DNA from: DASPOF01 sp035626155 | Lineage (GTDB): Bacteria > Desulfobacterota > Binatia > Binatales > Binataceae | Assembly: GCA_035626155.1 (NCBI GenBank) | Contig: DASPOF010000016.1 | Coordinates: forward strand, 1 to 38,378 | Length of the DNA stretch: 38,378 nt | Reading direction: 5' to 3' | Notes under the pieces: model-generated | Databases searched by the model: none | What the model was told of the DNA's origin: nothing | What the model saw: only the letters and a program-made list of their open reading frames with translations | Translations under genes and position numbers: made by a program | Shown here: positions 1 to 8,383 of the stretch, one piece after another | How the letters are laid out: each line of letters opens with the position of its first letter | How positions within the stretch are numbered: the first letter of the stretch is position 1

Positions 1-1305
1 GTGGCCGAGCGCAAGGCGCACAACCTCGAAGAGGCTTTCATCGGGTATCTGGAAGAGGCCGCTGGCAGGGCGGCTGTGGGCGCGGGGCCGGCTGCCGGAA
101 CTGCGCCGACAGCCGGAACCGGGCCGCCTGAAGTTCCGGAAGTCAGCGCCGAGCCGAAACATTCCGCCGACTCGCAGGGCGGATTCAGCATCGGCCGCAT
201 CTGGGCCTTCGCGCGCCGCGAGGCGGTCGAGCTCAGGCACGACTCCGTCCGCCTTGCCTTCGCACTACTCGGACCGCTGATCCTGATGACCGTGTTCGGA
301 TTCGGCATATCGTTGGACGTGGACCATCTGCCATTCGCTGTGCTCGATTCCGACGATACGCCCGCCAGCCGTTTTTACACCGACGGCTTTCGCGGTTCGA
401 AGTATTTTGAGGAAGCCCTTCCCATAACGACGTACGAGGAGCTCGATCGGCGGCTCCGAGATGGCGAGCTTCGGCTGGCGATCGAAATACCGTCGGGGTT
501 CGAGAGAGACCTTCAGCGGGGGCGGGCGCCGGAGATTGGTGCATTTCTCGATGCCGCCGTGCCGTTCCGCGCGGAAACTGCGCGCGGGTACGTCGAGGCG
601 GTGCACGACCGCTATATTTCGCTCTTGCGCAAGTCGAAGGGACTTCCGCCGGTTCCCATGCCGGTAAAGTTCGAGGCGCGCGCGCTTTTCAATCAGGCCT
701 TCAAGAGCATCTACGCGCTGGTTCCGGCGGACATCATGCTCCTGCTGATCCTTATTCCCAGCATGCTCACCGCGCTCAGCGTCGTACGCGAAAAGGAGCT
801 CGGTTCGATCGCGAACTTTTACGCCACACCGGCAACCAAATTCGAATTTCTGATCGGCAAGCAACTGCCGTATTTCGGCGTCGCGTTGATTCAGTTCGTC
901 CTGCTCGTCGCGCTGGCAATTTTCCTGTTTCGCGTGCCATTGAAGGGCAGTTGGGGGGCGCTCGCGGCGGGCGGAATAATATACGTTCTTGCCAGTACCG
1001 GATTCGGCCTTCTCATCTCGGTCTTTGCGTCAACGCAAACCGCGGCGATCTTTGCCGCGGCAATCATAACCATCCTTCCGGCGGTGCAGTTTTCGGGAAT
1101 GTTCGTGCCCGTATCGTCGCTGAAGGGGGGCGCCTGGGTTGCGGCGCAGATTTTCCCAAGTACCTATTTCCAGGCGATAAGCGTGGGCACTTTTACCAAG
1201 GCGCTCGGGTTCAGAACACTGTGGTTCGATACCGCGGCGTTGGTTGGGCTTGCCGCCCTGTACTTTGCAATCTCAGTCGCGCTGCTGAGAAAACAGGAAG
1301 ACTGA
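1..1305 (+). CDS. RbbA-like ABC transporter, C-terminal part (ATPase tail plus ABC-2 permease), truncated by window edge
   Basis: This is the 3' part of a gene entering from the left edge; the GTG at base 1 is just the first in-frame codon. Residues 1-20 carry HNLEEAFIGYLEEA, the typical end of an ABC ATPase domain, followed by an Ala/Gly/Pro-rich linker to about residue 60 and an ABC-2 type permease domain (about 66-434): one TM helix near 85-103, a large periplasmic part, then five or six helices from about 238 on. ATPase fused to permease is the RbbA/YhiH arrangement. One base separates it from a second permease, and an outer-membrane channel follows, so it should power a tripartite exporter. 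A HlyD-type adaptor would be expected upstream, outside the window. Substrate unknown. Confidence 0.85.
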   Translation: MAERKAHNLEEAFIGYLEEAAGRAAVGAGPAAGTAPTAGTGPPEVPEVSAEPKHSADSQGGFSIGRIWAFARREAVELRHDSVRLAFALLGPLILMTVFGFGISLDVDHLPFAVLDSDDTPASRFYTDGFRGSKYFEEALPITTYEELDRRLRDGELRLAIEIPSGFERDLQRGRAPEIGAFLDAAVPFRAETARGYVEAVHDRYISLLRKSKGLPPVPMPVKFEARALFNQAFKSIYALVPADIMLLLILIPSMLTALSVVREKELGSIANFYATPATKFEFLIGKQLPYFGVALIQFVLLVALAIFLFRVPLKGSWGALAAGGIIYVLASTGFGLLISVFASTQTAAIFAAAIITILPAVQFSGMFVPVSSLKGGAWVAAQIFPSTYFQAISVGTFTKALGFRTLWFDTAALVGLAALYFAISVALLRKQED

Positions 1306-1306
1306 A

Positions 1307-2437
1307 GTGCTGTCGCGCATTCGGCATATCGGCCGGTTGGGGATAAAGGAGCTTCTCAGCCTGTTGCGCGACCCGGTGTTGCTATTCCTGATCGGCTATA
1401 CGTTTACCTTTTCCGTCTATACGCCTGCGAAGAGCGCTGTGATGGACGTGGTCAATGCGTCGGTCGCGGTGGTCGATGAAGATCAATCGGATGCATCCCG
1501 CCAGATAAAGCATGCCCTCCTGCCGCCGCTGTTTCTCCCCCCGGCCTCGCTTTCATTCAGCGAGATCAATCGCGCGATGGACGCGAGCAGATATACCTTT
1601 ATCGTGGATATCCCGCCCAAATTTCAGCACGATCTTACCCGCGGCGTCGCGCCGACCATCGAAATCGTTACCGACGCCACCGCGATGAGCCAGGCGGGAA
1701 GAGGACCGTCATACCTTCAAAAGATCATAACCCGGGAAATTGAGCCGTACTGGGGAGGCCGGAAGCCGAGAGGGGGTACCGATTTGGTCCGATTGGTCAG
1801 TCGCGCCCGGTTCAACCCGAACATGGAGCAGGGCTGGTTCGTCGCCGTCAACCAGGTCATCAACAACATCGCGGTATTGGCGATTTTTTTGACCGGCGCC
1901 GCGGTATTGCGCGAGCGCGAGCACGGCACCATCGAGCATCTGCTCGTCATGCCGCTCCACCCGTATGAACTCATGTTTTCCAAGATCTGGGCGAACGGGC
2001 TGATAGTCGTCCTGGCGGCGATGGCCTCTATGTACGTGGTGGTGAAGGGTGCGATCGGAGTTCCGGTCGCGGGCTCGATGTGGCTATTCGTGGGCGGTCT
2101 GGGAGTTTACCTGTTCTCGGTGACGGCGCTGGGGATCATGCTGGCGACGGTGGTACGTTCGATGCCGCAGTTCGGCCTGTTGGCATTCCCGGTTTTCATA
2201 GTGATGAGTCTGCTTTCGGGCGGCCAGACCCCGCTGGAGAGCATGCCGCTCGCGCTTCAGAGGTTCATGCAGCTCGTTCCGTCCACGCATTTTGTCAGTT
2301 TTTCGCAAGCGGTGCTTTTCAGGAATGCGACGCTGGGCATGGTGTGGCCCCCGCTGGCCAAGATGTTCGCGATCGGGTGCGCGTACGTAGTATTCACGCT
2401 TTCGCGATTTCGAAAGATGCTCGCTGCGATTAAATAG
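1307..2437 (+). CDS. ABC-2 type transporter permease, YhhJ-like
   Basis: The 376-residue inner-membrane protein has the ABC-2 permease layout: an N-terminal helix (about residues 20-40, after RLGIKELLSLLRDPVLL), an extracytoplasmic domain of about 140 residues, then five or six C-terminal helices with the family signature LREREHGTIEHLLVMPL near 200-216. The GTG start follows the preceding stop after one base, so translation is probably coupled. In Enterobacteria RbbA and YhhJ are encoded together with a HlyD-family protein; here the same pair is followed by an outer-membrane factor, giving a likely RbbA-YhhJ-NodT efflux operon. Confidence 0.88.
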   Translation: MLSRIRHIGRLGIKELLSLLRDPVLLFLIGYTFTFSVYTPAKSAVMDVVNASVAVVDEDQSDASRQIKHALLPPLFLPPASLSFSEINRAMDASRYTFIVDIPPKFQHDLTRGVAPTIEIVTDATAMSQAGRGPSYLQKIITREIEPYWGGRKPRGGTDLVRLVSRARFNPNMEQGWFVAVNQVINNIAVLAIFLTGAAVLREREHGTIEHLLVMPLHPYELMFSKIWANGLIVVLAAMASMYVVVKGAIGVPVAGSMWLFVGGLGVYLFSVTALGIMLATVVRSMPQFGLLAFPVFIVMSLLSGGQTPLESMPLALQRFMQLVPSTHFVSFSQAVLFRNATLGMVWPPLAKMFAIGCAYVVFTLSRFRKMLAAIK

Positions 2438-2448
2438 AGGAGGGGCCG

Positions 2449-3939
2449 GTGCGTACGAGAGCGCGAGAAGTAGTTCCCGCGATGAGTTTGCTGGCGGCGT
2501 TGCTATTGGTGGCAATCTCCGTCGCCGGCTGTTCGCCGGTCACCGAACCCACTGGAATCTGGGGTCGGCTCTGGAAACTGGAAGTGGGCCCAGACTACCG
2601 GCGTCCGCAGGTCAAACCGGTCGAGGAATTTCGATCGCAAATCGGCCCCGCCGAGGCGGCCTCGCTGGCGGACCTACCGTGGTGGCAGGTTTTCGAGGAT
2701 CGGACTCTCCAGAATCTGATTGAGACGGCGCTCACGCATAACCAGGATCTGGCGGCGGCCGCGGCGCGCGTCGAGCAGGCGCGCGCGCTCGTAGGAGTGA
2801 CGGCGTCGCAGTTCTATCCGCAGCTTGGATACCAGGGGCTGGCAGGCCGCGAAAGGAGCTTCGTGCCCCTGTCGCAGGGAGGTAACATCACCTACGACAC
2901 GTTTGCCGGGCTGTTCAGCGTCGTATGGGAACTCGACGTATGGGGCGAGATTCGGCGTTCCACCGAAGCGGCGCGAGCCAACCTGTTCGCCCAGGAGTAC
3001 GTCCGGCGCGGCGTCATGCTCTCGCTCGTGAGCCAGGTTGCTGCAAGCTATTTTGAGCTGATCGAGCTCGATCGTGAAATGGCTATTGCCGAGGAAAGCT
3101 CGCGGACCTACAAGCAGACGCTGGATTTATTCACGCAGCGCTACCAATTCGGAAAGGATAACAAGTTGTCGGTTGCGCGCGGCGAGGCGGCCTACGAGTC
3201 GAGCATCGCGACCATCGCACAGCTCAAGCGGGCGATCGCTCAGCAGGAAGATGCGATTAGCGTCCTGCTGGGCGCATACCCTGGCGCGATCGCGCGAGGC
3301 CGTATCCTGACGGACCAGACCACGCCGGCGGTGCCGTTGGGACTTACTACCGATCTGGCGGAGCGCCGCCCCGACATTATGCAATATGAACAGAATATGA
3401 TCGCCGCAAATGCCGAGATCGGAGTCGCAGTGGCGAATTTCTTTCCCAAGATCGGCCTCTCTGCGCTGTACGGCGGGCAGGGTCAGACGGTCGATGATGT
3501 CGTCCACAGCAGCTTCAGCATCTGGAATATACTGGGCAATGTCGCAGGCCCCATTTTCACGGGCGGCCAGCTGATCGAAACTTATTATGCGCAGCAGGCC
3601 TACTGGGACGTAACCGTTGCGCAGTACCAGCAGACAATTCTGGTGGCGTTTCAGGAGGTGTCGGATGCGCTCATCGCGCAGCAGACGCTGGTTGCCCAGC
3701 GCGCCGCCCTCGAGAGGCAGGTCGCGTCGTTGAGGGAAGCGGTTGATCTATCGCTGCTTCGGTACACCGTCGGCAGGTCGAGCTATTTCGAGGTGCTCGA
3801 GGCGGAACAACTGCTGTTCCCGGCCGAAGACGCAGTTGCGCAAGCTCAGCGCGACCAACTTATCGCTGTTGTCGATCTGTATAAGGCGTTGGGCGGGGGC
3901 TGGAAGCTCGCCGATGCCGACTGGGCCCGGCCGCAATAA
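2449..3939 (+). CDS. Outer-membrane efflux lipoprotein, NodT/OprM family
   Basis: The 496-residue protein has a lipoprotein signal peptide with lipobox VAGC (acylated Cys28). After it come the family hallmark GPDYRRP (about 48-54), the PWWQVFEDRTLQNLI segment, and two repeats of long helices and beta strands with GELDVWGEIRRS-type and GPIFTGGQL-type motifs, as in TolC-like trimers. It forms the outer-membrane channel of a tripartite exporter. The GTG start is chosen because GAGGAGG lies five bases upstream and only 11 bp separate it from the permease gene. It closes the efflux operon; a stem-loop lies just downstream. Confidence 0.92.
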   Translation: MRTRAREVVPAMSLLAALLLVAISVAGCSPVTEPTGIWGRLWKLEVGPDYRRPQVKPVEEFRSQIGPAEAASLADLPWWQVFEDRTLQNLIETALTHNQDLAAAAARVEQARALVGVTASQFYPQLGYQGLAGRERSFVPLSQGGNITYDTFAGLFSVVWELDVWGEIRRSTEAARANLFAQEYVRRGVMLSLVSQVAASYFELIELDREMAIAEESSRTYKQTLDLFTQRYQFGKDNKLSVARGEAAYESSIATIAQLKRAIAQQEDAISVLLGAYPGAIARGRILTDQTTPAVPLGLTTDLAERRPDIMQYEQNMIAANAEIGVAVANFFPKIGLSALYGGQGQTVDDVVHSSFSIWNILGNVAGPIFTGGQLIETYYAQQAYWDVTVAQYQQTILVAFQEVSDALIAQQTLVAQRAALERQVASLREAVDLSLLRYTVGRSSYFEVLEAEQLLFPAEDAVAQAQRDQLIAVVDLYKALGGGWKLADADWARPQ

Positions 3940-3951
3940 GGACGCCACGGA

Positions 3952-3988
3952 CCGCGGTCGCGCCCCGGCGGGGTAATGCGGACCGCGG
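3952..3988. terminator. Stem-loop after efflux operon, candidate terminator
   Basis: Perfect 8-bp inverted arms (CCGCGGTC / GACCGCGG) enclose 21 bases that contain a second small hairpin (CCCC-GGC-GGGG). It starts 12 bp after the outer-membrane factor stop and ends before the ribosome-binding site of the next gene. There is no T-run, so intrinsic termination is uncertain; it may only stabilise the 3' end. Confidence 0.35.
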
Positions 3989-4026
3989 GAATCTGAGTGA
4001 TCGCGTAAATCGACAGGCGGAGGACG

Positions 4027-4875
4027 ATGCCATTGGCGAAGAGATCCGAGCGCAGCGCGACCTTGACAGAGACCGCGAAATTAACGTCGGAGAAGCGGCC
4101 CAAGCTCAAGACCAAGGAGTTCAATAAGCAGTTGGCCAAACTCCAGGTTGAACTCGTAAAACTTCAGCTTTGGGTAAAGGCGAAGGGCCTGAAGGTCGTC
4201 GTACTCTTCGAGGGGCGCGACGCGGCCGGCAAGGGAGGAGTTATCAAGCGGATCACGGAGAGGGTCAGCCCCAGGATCTTCCGAGTAGTAGCGTTGCCGA
4301 CTCCGACGGAGCGCGAGAAATCGCAATTGTATGTGCAACGCTATATCTCGCACCTTCCGGCTGCGGGCGAGGTGGTTCTCTTCGATCGCAGTTGGTACAA
4401 CCGCGCCGGGGTCGAGCGCGTCATGGGCTTCTGCACCGAGCAGGAAGCGCTCCGATTTCTCGCGCTGTGCCCGGAATGGGAGCGCGCCATGGTCGAGTCG
4501 GGAATCATTCTTATCAAGTACTGGTTCGAGGTGAGTGATAAGGAGCAGACCAGGCGCTTCCTGGCGAGAATCAACGACGGCCGTAAGATCTGGAAGCTTT
4601 CGCCGATGGACCTCGAGTCGCACCGGCGTTGGTATGATTACTCGCGGGCAAGAGATGCGATGCTGCTCGCGACCGATACATCGTTTGCGCCATGGTATAT
4701 CGTCAATGCCGACGACAAGCGGAGCGCCCGCCTCAACTGCATCTCCCATCTGCTGAGTCTCATTCCCTATCGGGCGCTCCCCCGCGAGCCCGTAAAACTG
4801 CCCAAGCGGCAGAAGCCGCATGGCTACAAGGAACCGGCGAACCGTAGATACAACCTTGTGCCGGAATTGTTTTGA
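4027..4875 (+). CDS. ppk2: Polyphosphate kinase 2 (PPK2), class I type
   Basis: Transfers phosphate between polyphosphate and nucleotides; class I enzymes mainly phosphorylate ADP or GDP. The 282-residue protein shows Walker A GRDAAGKGG (63-71), a Walker B region VVLFDRSWYNRAG (116-128) and the lid ARINDGRKIWKLSPMD (about 181-196), all diagnostic, and a single PPK2 domain. A Lys/Arg-rich N-terminal extension of about 30 residues precedes the core. GGAGGA sits just before the ATG. It is in the same direction as the efflux operon but separated by 87 bp with a stem-loop, so it is probably its own unit. Cytoplasmic. Confidence 0.93.
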   Translation: MPLAKRSERSATLTETAKLTSEKRPKLKTKEFNKQLAKLQVELVKLQLWVKAKGLKVVVLFEGRDAAGKGGVIKRITERVSPRIFRVVALPTPTEREKSQLYVQRYISHLPAAGEVVLFDRSWYNRAGVERVMGFCTEQEALRFLALCPEWERAMVESGIILIKYWFEVSDKEQTRRFLARINDGRKIWKLSPMDLESHRRWYDYSRARDAMLLATDTSFAPWYIVNADDKRSARLNCISHLLSLIPYRALPREPVKLPKRQKPHGYKEPANRRYNLVPELF

Positions 4876-5061
4876 ATATGCGTCGAGCCGCCCGCATAAT
4901 CGCGATCGGTCGCGGATCCCGCGGTGTGCGGCTGGGTAAGCCAGGAGCAGGCCCAGAGGGCGGCAGTCGAAAATAATCAGTAAGGGGCCGCGCTGCGCTT
5001 CGTTGTCAGGTGCCCACGCCGTATGCGCGGCCGCCCAAAAGCCGCTAGAATCACGGTCGCC

Positions 5062-5280
5062 ATGAGAGTTCTCAATTTCAAGGTGTTTCTTCAGCCTGAA
5101 GAGGAAGGCGGCTACTCGGTGAGCTGTCCGGCGCTGCCCGGTTGCCACAGCCAAGGCGATTCTCTCGACGAGGCCTTGGCGAACATCAAAGAGGCAATCG
5201 AGCTTACGCTCGAAGACATGCGCGCCCAGGGCGAGCCCATCCCGGACCCGGAGCGAACCATCGTCAGCTCCGTCGCGTGA
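5062..5280 (+). CDS. HicB-like (UPF0150) protein, orphan antitoxin-like
   Basis: The 72-residue protein matches the HicB N-terminal fold: FKVFLQPEEEGGYSVSCPAL followed by PGCHSQGDSLDEALANIKEAI, the signature of HicB antitoxins and related stand-alone proteins. I start at the ATG giving MRVLNFKVFL; an upstream in-frame start would add 13 residues outside the fold. No Shine-Dalgarno motif precedes this ATG, while TAGAAT lies 11 bases before it, so a short-leader transcript is possible. No HicA-like gene and no C-terminal DNA-binding domain are visible, so this is a solitary HicB-like protein; HicA could be elsewhere or absent. Confidence 0.8.
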   Translation: MRVLNFKVFLQPEEEGGYSVSCPALPGCHSQGDSLDEALANIKEAIELTLEDMRAQGEPIPDPERTIVSSVA

Positions 5281-5315
5281 AATCTGTGCGGTCTGAGGGT
5301 TCTGCCGAGCCGTAA

Positions 5316-5672
5316 CTACAGATCATCGTCGCCGGAGTCGTCCTCGCCCGAGTCGCCGCCCGATTGTATCTCGTCCATCGCCTCGTCGAAGTCGTCGCCG
5401 CTGAACTCCTCGCCCATCTCCTTGCCCATCCGCTTCATCATCCGCGCGACGCTCTTCGGATCGTTTTCATCGAGGCCGCCGAGCTTTGCCGGGTCGGTGA
5501 GCGAGTCGAGCCGCTGCTCCTCGCTCTTGGGCATCGCGAACCGCGACATCAGGCGGCGCATCTTTCTGCTTCCGCAGTGCGCGCATACGGCCCTGACCCT
5601 TTCGCTCACCCGAGTGGTGAGCAGGCTCGTCGTGCGCCTGCACTTTTCGCACTGGTATTCGTAAATCGGCAT
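5316..5672 (-). CDS. FmdB-family zinc ribbon protein
   Basis: The 118-residue protein starts with the diagnostic MPIYEYQCEKC and has a second knuckle CAHC at residues 30-33, giving a four-Cys zinc ribbon (FmdB/CxxC-CxxC, FYDLN-like family). The C-terminal third is very acidic (EEFSGDDFDEAMDE and a Ser/Gly/Asp tail). I chose the ATG at MPIYEY rather than the in-frame codon 16 residues upstream because the family invariably begins there. Function is unsettled; the family is often called a regulatory protein. It converges on the HicB-like gene and is divergent from the ECF transporter operon. Confidence 0.9.
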   Translation of the reverse strand: MPIYEYQCEKCRRTTSLLTTRVSERVRAVCAHCGSRKMRRLMSRFAMPKSEEQRLDSLTDPAKLGGLDENDPKSVARMMKRMGKEMGEEFSGDDFDEAMDEIQSGGDSGEDDSGDDDL

Positions 5673-5733
5673 CGCGAACGGCGTCGCTGTTAATTTGCCG
5701 CGCGTAGCGTCGGAGGGCAAGGCGGCCGCACGG

Positions 5734-5761
5734 TTGATTGCGCCTGCCGGGTCGGCATACT
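5734..5761 (+). promoter_or_regulatory. Candidate sigma70-type promoter for the ECF transporter operon
   Basis: TTGATT and CATACT are spaced 16 bp in the divergent gap between the FmdB-like gene and the ECF S component. The predicted transcript would start near 5768 and have a leader of about 80 bases before the preferred start codon of the S component. Assigned by consensus match alone. Confidence 0.4.
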
Positions 5762-5775
5762 GCTAGTGCCGCGAT

Positions 5776-5844
5776 ATGAATCCGCAACCCATCATGGCGC
5801 CTGCCAACCCGGCCGCGCGCGAGCGCTCGCGGCGCACGATCTGA
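5776..5844 (+). other. Possible 22-codon leader ORF before the ECF operon
   Basis: An ATG eight bases after the predicted transcription start opens a 22-codon frame (MNPQPIMAPANPAARE...) that ends with TGA five bases before the preferred ATG of the S component. The S component ATG has no visible Shine-Dalgarno sequence, so coupling to a leader peptide could explain its translation. Neither has direct support; alternatively the S component starts at the in-frame GTG at 5766 and this frame is meaningless. Confidence 0.25.
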
Positions 5845-5849
5845 TTCCG

Positions 5850-6635
5850 ATGAGCGGTCTCAGCCTGATGTGGCGCAACACGCGGATGGTCGTGCTGTGC
5901 GCGATCTCGGCTGCGCTATACGCCGCGGTGCTGATTCCATTCAAGGTAGTGCCGCTGATTCCGGGCGTGACCGAGATGCGCCCGGCCAATGCGATACCGG
6001 TCGTGTGTTCATTCCTGTTCGGGCCGGCTGCGGCGTGGGGCGCCGCAATCGGGAATTTGATCGGGGACTTTTTTGGCGCCGCGTCGCCGGGCGACATCTT
6101 CGGGTTCTTCGGGAATTTCGTTTACGGCCTGGTGCCGTTCAAGATGTGGGAGATTATCGGAGGCGGAGCGTCTCCGATCAGCCGCTCCCCGTTGAATCTG
6201 GTGCGCTACTTCGCCTGCTGCCTCGCCGCGAGCACGCTGTGCGCGGCTCTGGTCGGATGGGGCGACAACGTGCTCGTGATTCGCCCGTTCGTGATGCTCG
6301 GCAACGTCATCATCTTGAACAACATGATCTCGGCGCTCGCGCTGTCGCCCTTCATCCTGGCCGCGGTCTATCCGCGGGTGAGCAAGGGACGGCTCCTGTA
6401 CACCGATCTGATGCCGGAGCTGAAGGCGCGTCCGATGCCGGTCCGAATCGCGGGACTCGCGATGCTGCTGGCGGGCGAGGGCGGCGCTTGGCTGTTTGGC
6501 AACCTGATTTCGACGGGTTACTGGGAACCGCACTTCCTGCCGGCGTGGATGTTGGTTGCGCCGTACGACAAGCCGGTGATGATTATCGTTGGCCCGTTCA
6601 TTCTCCTGGCGTTCGTTGGATTGTTCCTGATGTGA
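5850..6635 (+). CDS. ECF transporter S component (substrate-binding membrane protein), substrate unknown
   Basis: The 261-residue, very hydrophobic protein has about seven or eight TM helices. The segment EMRPANAIPVVCSFLFGP then AAAWGAAIGNLIGDFFG resembles the core of riboflavin/QueT-like S components, where the RPxxA and GxxxGxxIxD elements line the substrate site. S components are usually near 180-200 residues, so a C-terminal extension of about 60-70 residues with two extra helices is unusual. The ATG giving MSGLSLMWRN is preferred; an in-frame GTG at 5766 would add 28 polar residues. It is coupled to the ATPase gene by a 4-base overlap. Substrate cannot be read from the sequence. Confidence 0.78.
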   Translation: MSGLSLMWRNTRMVVLCAISAALYAAVLIPFKVVPLIPGVTEMRPANAIPVVCSFLFGPAAAWGAAIGNLIGDFFGAASPGDIFGFFGNFVYGLVPFKMWEIIGGGASPISRSPLNLVRYFACCLAASTLCAALVGWGDNVLVIRPFVMLGNVIILNNMISALALSPFILAAVYPRVSKGRLLYTDLMPELKARPMPVRIAGLAMLLAGEGGAWLFGNLISTGYWEPHFLPAWMLVAPYDKPVMIIVGPFILLAFVGLFLM

Positions 6636-8383
6636 AGATCGCACCGGAAACGCAAGCGGCAGTGGATGCCGGCGGCGGCGCATCGCAGGTGCTTGCGGTG
6701 CGCGCCGTGACCTTCACCTATCACGGTGGCGCGCGGCCAGCGGTTTCCGATCTCAGCTTCGCGCAGGGGCGCGGCGAGATGATCTGGGTGATGGGTGCAT
6801 CGGGGGCGGGCAAATCGACGCTTGCGAAATGCCTCAACCGGATCGTACCCGAGTTCGAGGGCGGCGAGTTCCGCGGCGCAGTCTGGATCGGCGGACGGAC
6901 GCTCGATAGCGCCCGGGTCTGCGATCTCGCGGCCGACGTCGGGATGGTGTTCCAGGACTTCGAGGCGCAACTGTTCGCCACCAATGTCGCGCACGAGGTC
7001 GCCTTCGCGATGGAGCAGTGCGCAGTCCCGCGCGAGGAGATGAACGCGCGCATCGCGCCCGCCCTCGATGCGGTCGGTCTCAGCGGCTTCGAGCGCCGCG
7101 ATCCGACCTCGCTCTCCGGCGGCGAGAAGCAGCGCCTCGCGATCGCATCCGTGCTCGCGCTCAGGCCCTCGTTGATCGTGCTCGATGAGCCGACGACCGA
7201 CCTCGATCCCGAGGGCAAGTCGGAAGTGCTCGCGCTGATCCGAAGCCTGCGCGCCCAGGGCCTGAGCCTCATCGTCATCGAGCACGAATCCGAGGAGGTC
7301 CGTCTCGCCGACCGGGTCATCTTGATGCGCGACGGAGCGATAATCGCCGATGGCGCGACTCCCGACGTCATGACGAAACTCGACCTGCTCGAGGAGTGCG
7401 GAGTTCATCCGCCAAGCCTCAACCGCCTGCTCGCGCTGCTCGGGCTGGGGGGCCACGCGGCCGACGTGGACGATGCGTACGAGCGGATCGTGCGGGCGTT
7501 TCCGCGGCTTGGGGAACATGCCGCGAGCGCCGCATCGGATCCCTCGCGCACTCCCGCGCCCGCTCCTGCGGCCCCCGCCGCCGGCGCGCTGGCGGAGGTC
7601 GAGAACGTGACCTTTGCGTATCCGGGTGGTCCGCCCGTGCTCAACGGAATCGATCTCAGGATCGCCCCCGGCGAGTTCATCGCGATTGTCGGCCAAAACG
7701 GCTCCGGCAAGACCACGCTCGCCAAGCACATCGTGGGCTTGCTCACGCCTGGTGGAGGCCGCGTGCTGCTCGACGGCCGCGATCGCGCCCCGATGCGGCC
7801 GGCCGAGACCGCGCGCCTGGCCGCGTACGTTTTCCAGAATCCCGACCATCAGATTTTCGCCCCGACCGTGGCCGAGGAAGTCGCATTCGGGCCGCGCAAC
7901 TTCGGGCTTGCGCCTGAGGAAATCCGCCGCCGCTCCGACGAGGTCCTCGATGCGGTCGGGCTCGACGCGGCGCGCGACAGCGACCCGTTCCTGCTCAGCA
8001 AGGGCGAGCGCCAGCGGCTGGCGGTCGCAAGCGTGCTCGCGCTGCGCCCGCGGCTGTTGATCCTCGACGAGCCCACGACCGGCCTCGATTATCGCGAGCA
8101 GCGGCGCATGATGGCGCTGGTCACGGAACTCAACCGCGCGGGAATCGCGATCGTGATCATCACGCATACGCCGTGGCTGGTCGCCGAGTACGCTCCGCGG
8201 GTGGTCCTGATGCGCCGGGGCCGCAAGATTTTCGATGGCGGCGTGCGCGAGTTCTTCGCCAACGACGAATTGCTGCAAACTTCGTCGTTCAGGCCGCCCG
8301 AGTCGACGCGCCTGTCGCGCCGCTTCGGCACGCTCGCGCTCACGCCCGCCGAACTCGCGGCGTGGATTCGGGAGCACGCCTGA
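6632..8383 (+). CDS. ECF transporter double ATPase (fused EcfA-EcfA')
   Basis: The 583-residue cytoplasmic protein carries two complete ABC ATPase domains in one chain. Domain 1: Walker A GASGAGKST (55-63), signature LSGGEKQR, Walker B LIVLDEPTTDLDPEG. Domain 2 starts near residue 320: Walker A GQNGSGKTT, signature LSKGERQR, Walker B LLILDEPTTGLDY. Q-loop segments VFQDFEAQLF and VFQNPDHQIF are the ECF-type form. The GTG overlaps the stop of the S component (ATGTGA). Fusion replaces the usual separate EcfA1 and EcfA2. The frame stays open about 760 bases upstream of this start, but that part lies over the S component and is not coding. Confidence 0.92.
   Translation: MKIAPETQAAVDAGGGASQVLAVRAVTFTYHGGARPAVSDLSFAQGRGEMIWVMGASGAGKSTLAKCLNRIVPEFEGGEFRGAVWIGGRTLDSARVCDLAADVGMVFQDFEAQLFATNVAHEVAFAMEQCAVPREEMNARIAPALDAVGLSGFERRDPTSLSGGEKQRLAIASVLALRPSLIVLDEPTTDLDPEGKSEVLALIRSLRAQGLSLIVIEHESEEVRLADRVILMRDGAIIADGATPDVMTKLDLLEECGVHPPSLNRLLALLGLGGHAADVDDAYERIVRAFPRLGEHAASAASDPSRTPAPAPAAPAAGALAEVENVTFAYPGGPPVLNGIDLRIAPGEFIAIVGQNGSGKTTLAKHIVGLLTPGGGRVLLDGRDRAPMRPAETARLAAYVFQNPDHQIFAPTVAEEVAFGPRNFGLAPEEIRRRSDEVLDAVGLDAARDSDPFLLSKGERQRLAVASVLALRPRLLILDEPTTGLDYREQRRMMALVTELNRAGIAIVIITHTPWLVAEYAPRVVLMRRGRKIFDGGVREFFANDELLQTSSFRPPESTRLSRRFGTLALTPAELAAWIREHA

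Noticed and set aside
4081..5154. 357-codon open frame on the minus strand
   Set aside because: Antisense of PPK2 extending over the HicB-like gene; no family signal.
5281..5315. HicA toxin gene beside the HicB-like gene
   Set aside because: The space before the convergent FmdB gene is only 35 bp, and nothing HicA-like lies upstream between PPK2 and the HicB-like start.
5870..6631. N-terminal extension of the ECF double ATPase by about 254 codons
   Set aside because: The extension is in a different frame over the S component gene; the ATPase starts at the overlapping GTG.
6518..8377. 619-codon open frame on the minus strand
   Set aside because: Complete shadow of the ECF double ATPase, with low-complexity Arg/Glu/Ala composition.
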